Positions 46,867 through 52,217 of a stretch of 52,217 nt of DNA are shown here, piece after piece. A program made the position numbers and the translations under genes. Every line of letters begins with the position of its first letter. Position 1 is the first letter of the stretch. The notes below the pieces were generated by a model. It worked only from the letters and a program-made list of their open reading frames with translations, was not told where the DNA came from and searched no databases. The stretch is from Thermithiobacillus tepidarius DSM 3134 (lineage in GTDB: Bacteria; Pseudomonadota; Gammaproteobacteria; Acidithiobacillales; Thermithiobacillaceae), in the NCBI RefSeq assembly GCF_000423825.1, contig NZ_AUIS01000017.1, forward strand, positions 1 through 52,217, given 5' to 3'.

Positions 46867-47979
46867 ATGGCCACCGGCGTTCGCATCATCCGCGGTCAGC
46901 TTGCGCCGTCCGATTGGCAGGGTTTCCAGCCGCCGACCGTCTTTCAGCGGCCCGAATCCATGCGGGCATGGACGCATACCTTCGGAGCCGCACGCAATCC
47001 GGTCCTCCTGCTGGCGGAGAACGCCCAGGGTCGTGCGCTCCTGCCGCTGGCGGTGGACGCGGCGGCGCCTTGGCCGGGCACCTCGGGCGTCTCACTCTTC
47101 CACAGGCTCCATCCCGGCCGGCGCTATGAGCTGGCCATGGCCGGCGCTCGGCTCTGGGGACGCCTGGGCGGTATCCTCCGGGGCACGCACTGCCATGTGC
47201 TGGGTGCCGGTCCTTGCGAGGAGCAGGACATGCTGGTGGCGGGGAAAGTGCCGGCGGCCGAGATCGCGGCAGGTCTGGATCGCCTGCGCTGCCGCCGCCT
47301 GACGGTCGCTTCGATCGCCGGCGACAGCCCGCTGACGACCTTGCTGCCGCAACTGTTCAGCGACGTCAGCATGCGCCAGTGCGATGTCATGCCCGTATTG
47401 CACACGGGCCGCCAGGCCCTGGCGTCCTTCCGCAAGCTGCATCCGAACGATGCCTACAAGCACCGGCGCCTGCTGCGGCGGGGCGGGCGCATCGAGCACG
47501 TCACGGATACGGATGAGGCGCGCCGCATCCTGGCGCGTGCCTTCGAGCTCAAGCGAAGCAACTGCCTGCAGGAAGGGAAATTCAATCTTTTCGCCGATCG
47601 CCGCTATGAGCACTGGCTGGACCAGCTGGTGACAGGGCGCCTGGGCGATTTCGTACACCTGGATGCCCTCTTTATCGGCACTGACCTGGCGGCCTGTGTC
47701 GTGTATTTCACCGCGCCAAACGTGTGGAGCATGTATTTCGTCGTCTACGACAAGGCCTTTGCCAAGCAGTCGCCTGGTACGGTGCTGCTCTGGGATCTGC
47801 TGGAGCGCGCGGTCGCCGCGCAGGTGCCGGTCTTCAGCTTTCTCGCCGGCGATGAGCACTACAAGGAGCGCTGGGCGGACGACGTGATTCCGCTGCTCAC
47901 CATCGAGGCGGCAGGCCTGTTGCACCCCAGCCAAGTGCCGGCCACCCTGCAGGCCAGCCCGGAAACGCCTGCCGGATAA
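46867..47979 (+). CDS. GNAT-fold protein, CelD/BcsL-like
   Basis: 370 residues from the ATG at 46867, with GGGAGGAG directly upstream. The C-terminal half contains FRKLHPNDAYKHRRLLRRGG, ARRILARAFELKRSN and SMYFVVYDKAFAKQSPGTVLLWDLL, the pattern of the acetyltransferase group (Acetyltransf_6) linked to exopolysaccharide and cellulose loci (CelD/BcsL). It probably acylates a sugar or polymer precursor, but substrate is unknown. No signal peptide or membrane helix. Confidence 0.75.
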   Translation: MATGVRIIRGQLAPSDWQGFQPPTVFQRPESMRAWTHTFGAARNPVLLLAENAQGRALLPLAVDAAAPWPGTSGVSLFHRLHPGRRYELAMAGARLWGRLGGILRGTHCHVLGAGPCEEQDMLVAGKVPAAEIAAGLDRLRCRRLTVASIAGDSPLTTLLPQLFSDVSMRQCDVMPVLHTGRQALASFRKLHPNDAYKHRRLLRRGGRIEHVTDTDEARRILARAFELKRSNCLQEGKFNLFADRRYEHWLDQLVTGRLGDFVHLDALFIGTDLAACVVYFTAPNVWSMYFVVYDKAFAKQSPGTVLLWDLLERAVAAQVPVFSFLAGDEHYKERWADDVIPLLTIEAAGLLHPSQVPATLQASPETPAG

Positions 47980-48087
47980 GGCGCCGCGCTGCCCGCCGGG
48001 CCGTTTGCCTTGCCGGCGCGCCCTGTGGCATCCTACTTCGCGCAAAGCCGCGCCTGAACGGCTGTTTCCGCCCGGGAACCAAAGCAC

Positions 48088-48178
48088 GGAGAGGTGGCAG
48101 AGCGGTTGATTGCGGCGGTCTTGAAAACCGTTGACGGCTGATACCCGTCCGTGGGTTCGAATCCCACCCTCTCCGCCA
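48088..48178 (+). tRNA. tRNA-Ser (anticodon UGA)
   Basis: 91 bases. The acceptor stem GGAGAGG pairs with CCTCTCC (48168-48174), the discriminator is G and CCA is encoded (48176-48178). Anticodon TGA lies at 48122-48124 in a CTTGAAA loop. The long variable arm TGACGGCTGATACCCGTC and GGTTCGAATCC confirm a class II tRNA-Ser. TTGCCG (48010-48015) and TACTTC (48034-48039) are a weak possible promoter. Confidence 0.97.
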
Positions 48179-48260
48179 ACCCAGGCATCTTTGCCCGCTT
48201 TCCTGAGCACCGCCTGATTTCCCGTGCCCGCGGGACCTTCGGCAGGAGGAAGCCAACGCC

Positions 48261-49688
<1,428 letters not shown>

Positions 49689-49804
49689 CGCGCCCGGCCA
49701 GGCCGCGCTTCCGTCCTTGGTAGGATGGACTTCGCCCGCCGATCCCCGTTAGATGGAAAGCAAAGAACAAGAAATTACTATAGAAACGGGTGGGGAGGAT
49801 GGCC

Positions 49805-50404
49805 ATGTCCAGCAATCTCGTTTATCTGTGGGAACATCGTGAGCGTCCCAAAGTCCTGTCCCCGGCCTGGAGCAAGTCGTGGGCCAAGCGGGTGCTGCAC
49901 CTGCGCGCGCTGCTGCGCGCCAACTGGCGGCGGGCGAAACTGGAAGCCGCCGGCGTGCAATTGGGCCCCATGACCGAAATCGGCGAGCTGAAGCTGAACG
50001 GGCCGGGCCGGAATCTTTTCATCGGCGCGGAATGCGCCATCGTCGGCGAGGTGCGCATCGCCCTGCACGCGCCGGTGCGCATCGGCGATCGGGTGGTCAT
50101 CAACGACGGCGTGCGCATCCTGACGGGAGAGCATGACGTCTGCGATCCCGCTTGGCGCATGACCGCTGCGCCCATCCGCATCGAGGACTACGCCTGGGTG
50201 GCCGAGGGCGCCATCATCCTGCCGGGCGTGCGCATCGGCAAGGGGGCGGTGGTGGGGGCCGGCGCGGTGGTCACGAAGGATGTGCCGGACTTCGCCATTG
50301 CCGTGGACAACCCCGCCCGCATTCTCGACAAGAAGCGCTGCACCCGCTTCCGCTACAGCCCGGTGCGCTTCCTGGCCACCTACGAGGCGTGGCTGGGCCA
50401 CTGA
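49805..50404 (+). CDS. Left-handed beta-helix (hexapeptide) acyltransferase
   Basis: 199 residues. The ATG at 49805 is six bases after GGGGAGG; an ATG at 49799 in the same frame touches that site. Hexapeptide turns include [28 protein letters not shown] and [25 protein letters not shown], and a catalytic histidine is likely in GEHDV. It would transfer an acyl group to a sugar, as in the WbbJ/maltose-acetyltransferase family. A TACTAT box at 49776-49781 may be its -10. It probably belongs with the beta-helix gene downstream. Confidence 0.85.
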   Translation: MSSNLVYLWEHRERPKVLSPAWSKSWAKRVLHLRALLRANWRRAKLEAAGVQLGPMTEIGELKLNGPGRNLFIGAECAIVGEVRIALHAPVRIGDRVVINDGVRILTGEHDVCDPAWRMTAAPIRIEDYAWVAEGAIILPGVRIGKGAVVGAGAVVTKDVPDFAIAVDNPARILDKKRCTRFRYSPVRFLATYEAWLGH

Positions 50405-50541
50405 GCCCGATGGCGTGGCCGGCCGGGGCGTGGTGCGGTCGCGCGTGACGGACCATCCTGCGCAGCCTCTGGCGCCGGCCCATCCCGCCTGATCTTTGTG
50501 CCGCGGCAGCGGAAATTCTCCGGTATCCGAGGACGTTGTGC

Positions 50542-52217
50542 ATGAAAGGATGGAAAATGATCATGCTGGCTCTGGGTGTTCCCGTCGTCTCGACCCTGCT
50601 CTGGCTGGCTGCGGCCCCGGACCCGGACAACATATCGTTGACTGCGCCGGCGGCCGTGACGGCCGAAGCCAGCCCGCCCACGCAGCTGGCGGCGCTGTCG
50701 GTGGCCGGCAAGCCGCTCTTTGCCGGCCGCGCCGAGCGGGACGAGGACCGGGCGCATTTCCTGCCGGTCAGCGACAGGGCCGATCTGCAGAAGGCCCTGG
50801 ACCGCTATCGCGTGCTGCGTCTGGAGCCGGGCGATTACACCGTGGGCGGCGTGTCGGCCCTGCACTTGCGCAGCGGTCAGCGGCTCTACGGCATGCCCGG
50901 CAGCAAGATCCCGCGGGTGATCGTCGAGGGCGGCACCCAGGGCGCGGTGCTGTCCACGGTGCAGACGCCGGTGATCGAGTTTCCGCCCTCGCCGCGGGTG
51001 ACCCGCGCCAACCGCTTCGAGCGGATCGAGGGACGGCTCGAAGTGCAGGGCGCCAAGCTGGAGCGCAACCTCTTTCTCGATCTCGCCGAAACCCAGATCA
51101 CCGTCGACACCCGCAGCCAGGGCTACCTCAAGGACAACCGCTTCATCCGCGTGATGACCCACTCGCGCTATCCCGCCATCCAGATCCGCGGCGATCGCCG
51201 CCGCCAGTCCTCGGGCAACGTGTTCCTGTGGACCAACCTCCTGACCCCCCATGGCGACGCCATTTACATCGACAACCAGGCGGACATCACCTTCGTCGGC
51301 CTGGATGTGGAATCCTGGAACTGGAGCCGCAAGGCCCGCTACCCGGCCATGTTCACCACCGGGCCCATGGGCACCCTGCGGGTGATCATGGCCAACGGCG
51401 GCCAGCATCTGCCGGATGAGAACAAGACCGGGATCTTCAACGTTGCCGCCGACCGTTTCGAGCTGCTCGGCCTGAGCATCGACCGGGCCGCGCAGCCCGG
51501 CATCGTCCTGCAGCCCGCCAACCAGCTGTCGGTGCTGGTCAATACCGGTTCCTGGCGCATTGCCAAGGCGCCGGGAACGGGCCCGCTCCTGTCGGCTTTC
51601 ACGGCCGAGGTGGAAAGAGAGGCCACGAATGCCGATGCTCCGGCGCGGCCGGCCGCCAAGGTCAAGCCGCAAAGCCTGGCCCGCCTCTTTGCCTCCGGCG
51701 CAGCACCCCTATGGGAGCGGCCCGTCTTCCATGCCATCCCGGATCCGGCGGGCCCGGACTGGGACCGGGATCTGGCGGAAAAGAAGGATTCCGCGAGCTA
51801 CATCCAAAATCTGGTCGACAGCCAGGGCGTGGCCCGCTTGCCGGCCGGCATCTACTACATCTCCCGGCCGATCAAGCTCAAGCGCGGCCAGGGCATCATC
51901 GGGGCCGGCGCGGACAAGACCGCCATCATCGCCAAGAGCCCGGATATCGATCTCATCGTCAGCGATGCCCGCCTGACCCAGAAGTACAGCACGACCCGCT
52001 TCGCCTTGGCCGACCTGACCCTGCAGGGCGGGCGCAACGGCATCCATCATGAGCCCAACGGCGCCGGCGGCGGCGCGCAGTTCAACAAGATCTTCCTGTC
52101 CCACGTGACCATCCGCGACATGCGCGAGGCCGGCATCTTCATCGACCGCATCATGGCGTGGGACAACAACTTCATCGATCATGTGAACTTCTTCCGCAAC
52201 GGCGTGGGCATCAAGCA
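50542..52217 (+). CDS. Exported right-handed beta-helix protein, 3' end cut by window edge
   Basis: 558 complete codons without a stop from the ATG at 50542 (GAGGA eight bases upstream; a further ATG at 50557). A hydrophobic segment at about residues 6-24 is a signal peptide or anchor. Two regions have the look of parallel beta-helix (pectate-lyase-like) coils: RVLRLEPGDYTVGGV onward (about residue 90-330) and ARLPAGIYYISRPIKLKRGQ onward (about residue 430 to the edge). Such proteins bind or cleave polysaccharides at the cell surface. No catalytic residues can be named. Confidence 0.75.
   Translation, partial: MKGWKMIMLALGVPVVSTLLWLAAAPDPDNISLTAPAAVTAEASPPTQLAALSVAGKPLFAGRAERDEDRAHFLPVSDRADLQKALDRYRVLRLEPGDYTVGGVSALHLRSGQRLYGMPGSKIPRVIVEGGTQGAVLSTVQTPVIEFPPSPRVTRANRFERIEGRLEVQGAKLERNLFLDLAETQITVDTRSQGYLKDNRFIRVMTHSRYPAIQIRGDRRRQSSGNVFLWTNLLTPHGDAIYIDNQADITFVGLDVESWNWSRKARYPAMFTTGPMGTLRVIMANGGQHLPDENKTGIFNVAADRFELLGLSIDRAAQPGIVLQPANQLSVLVNTGSWRIAKAPGTGPLLSAFTAEVEREATNADAPARPAAKVKPQSLARLFASGAAPLWERPVFHAIPDPAGPDWDRDLAEKKDSASYIQNLVDSQGVARLPAGIYYISRPIKLKRGQGIIGAGADKTAIIAKSPDIDLIVSDARLTQKYSTTRFALADLTLQGGRNGIHHEPNGAGGGAQFNKIFLSHVTIRDMREAGIFIDRIMAWDNNFIDHVNFFRNGVGIK

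Overview
The window is a GC-rich, gene-dense piece of a Gram-negative proteobacterial chromosome. Gene order follows the gammaproteobacterial pattern: ygfZ-ygfX-nadB-rpoE-rseA, lepA-lepB-rnc-era-recO-pdxJ-acpS, ispD-ispF-truD and trxB-ftsK-lolA-rarA-crcB-serS. The left edge cuts a type I sulfide:quinone reductase whose start closely resembles the Acidithiobacillus enzyme. A DsrE-family protein and an SLC13-type anion transporter also occur. I infer a sulfur-oxidising member of the Gammaproteobacteria or Acidithiobacillia; the sequence alone does not settle the species. No phage, integrase, insertion sequence, rRNA or CRISPR array was seen.

Layout. Positions 1-1712 hold a divergent pair: the sulfide:quinone reductase start on the minus strand and a PAS/AAA+/Fis sigma-54 activator on the plus strand. 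Between them lie a near-consensus sigma-54 promoter, an IHF-like site and repeated TGACA/TGTCA half-sites. Positions 1744-6158 carry an orphan Cache-like membrane protein, ygfZ, ygfX and nadB. From 6347 to 21569 every gene is on the plus strand: the envelope-stress module rpoE-rseA-rseC-degQ without rseB, then lepA to acpS, then heptose and uronic-acid nucleotide-sugar genes and a diguanylate cyclase. An Hsp20 gene with its own sigma-32-type promoter follows. Positions 22157-25951 hold the SLC13 transporter, DsrE-like protein, hpt and a methylthioinosine/methylthioadenosine phosphorylase. About 800 bases without a gene (25952-26751) contain a REP doublet and a 32-base repeat in two copies.

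Positions 26752-31386 are mfd-serB on the minus strand. After ispD-ispF-truD come a pyridoxamine-oxidase-like protein, an Smr protein and trxB on the minus strand, then ftsK-lolA, a FadL-type outer membrane protein, rarA, crcB, a DUF190 gene, serS and a Rof-like Rho inhibitor. A very good Pho box precedes an EAL-CBS-GGDEF protein. The right end has a multi-pass membrane protein, a GNAT protein of the CelD/BcsL kind, tRNA-Ser(UGA), an M20 peptidase, a left-handed beta-helix acyltransferase and a beta-helix protein cut by the window edge. The last group may be the start of an exopolysaccharide locus.

The observations most worth testing are the sigma-54/PAS-Cys circuit at the sulfide:quinone reductase gene, the Pho box in front of a c-di-GMP enzyme, the sigma-32 promoter that overlaps the stop codon of a diguanylate cyclase gene, and a perfect 20-base palindrome in the rpoE leader.
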